Shown here: positions 58,767-59,372 of the stretch, piece by piece
Position numbering within the stretch: the first letter of the stretch is position 1
Layout: every line of letters begins with the position of its first letter
DNA from: Myxococcales bacterium
GTDB lineage: Bacteria > Myxococcota_A > Polyangia > Fen-1088
Assembly (NCBI GenBank): GCA_025350815.1
Contig: JANXXE010000134.1
Coordinates: 1 to 59,372 of the forward strand
DNA: 59,372 bases
Direction of reading: 5' to 3'
The notes under the pieces: model-generated
Database searches by the model: none
What the model was told of the DNA's origin: nothing
What the model saw: only the letters and a program-made list of their open reading frames with translations
Program-made: the position numbers and the translations under genes

Positions 58767-59372
<606 letters not shown>

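Overview
This is a GC-rich chromosomal window with about 60 closely packed genes. The organism is most likely a Myxococcota-type (former deltaproteobacterial) bacterium. This is inferred from several traits: many lipoproteins with Ala/Asp/Gly-rich linkers and Cys-rich modules, a DUF4388 protein beside an extra Hsp70 and a TPR protein, a caspase-like secreted protein under an ECF sigma/anti-sigma pair, and very high third-position GC that produces long antisense shadow ORFs. No rRNA, tRNA or CRISPR array was found. The last gene, groEL, runs off the right edge.

Layout. (1) 1-9015: an imperfect inverted repeat at the left edge, a small membrane protein, a Cys-rich lipoprotein, and a minus-strand operon. 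That operon encodes a tandem BadF/BcrA-type ATPase fused to a DUF2229-type module, its dehydratase-like partner, and a secreted SRPBCC/START-like protein; a LamG lipoprotein is separate. (2) 9105-14938: a peptidase-MA-like lipoprotein lacking the catalytic Glu, a lipoprotein, an esterase, and a three-gene operon for an ECF sigma factor, a membrane anti-sigma factor and a caspase-fold protein with a predicted C-terminal beta-barrel. (3) 15015-21209: argD-argF, then a J-domain protein, a DUF4388 protein, a DnaK paralogue and a TPR protein, which I read as one accessory chaperone/regulatory module. (4) 21196-34648: housekeeping genes (coaE, engB, rimI, gltX, prmC), a polysaccharide deacetylase, a histidine kinase/response regulator pair, a membrane glycosyltransferase, a benzoate-CoA-ligase-like enzyme and two paralogous thioredoxin-like [2Fe-2S] ferredoxins.

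(5) 34730-43310: a lipoprotein, then a catabolic-looking unit of an MFS transporter divergent from a Gfo/Idh/MocA oxidoreductase and an amidohydrolase. It ends at a decayed IS256-type transposase. After it come a beta-propeller lipoprotein, an acyl-CoA dehydrogenase, a rhodanese-fold protein without its catalytic Cys, and a MauE/DoxX-type membrane protein whose start region is duplicated. (6) 43307-56708: a cell-surface glycan locus with nucleotide-sugar enzymes (RfbF, RfbC-like, two SDRs, an NDP-sugar C-methyltransferase), an ABC exporter (Wzm, Wzt), four further methyltransferase-like proteins, a 2-oxoglutarate oxygenase, a family-2 glycosyltransferase and an L-2-hydroxyglutarate-oxidase-like flavoprotein. 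(7) 56735-59372: a RidA-fold protein/enoyl-CoA hydratase pair, then an fmdB-groES-groEL operon with a strong sigma70-type promoter.

The most novel-looking items are the sigma/anti-sigma/caspase-barrel operon, the J-domain/DUF4388/Hsp70/TPR module, the tandem activase polypeptide that may form its own pseudodimer, and the methyltransferase-rich glycan locus with a split ABC exporter. All functions are read from motifs and context; no database search was run.
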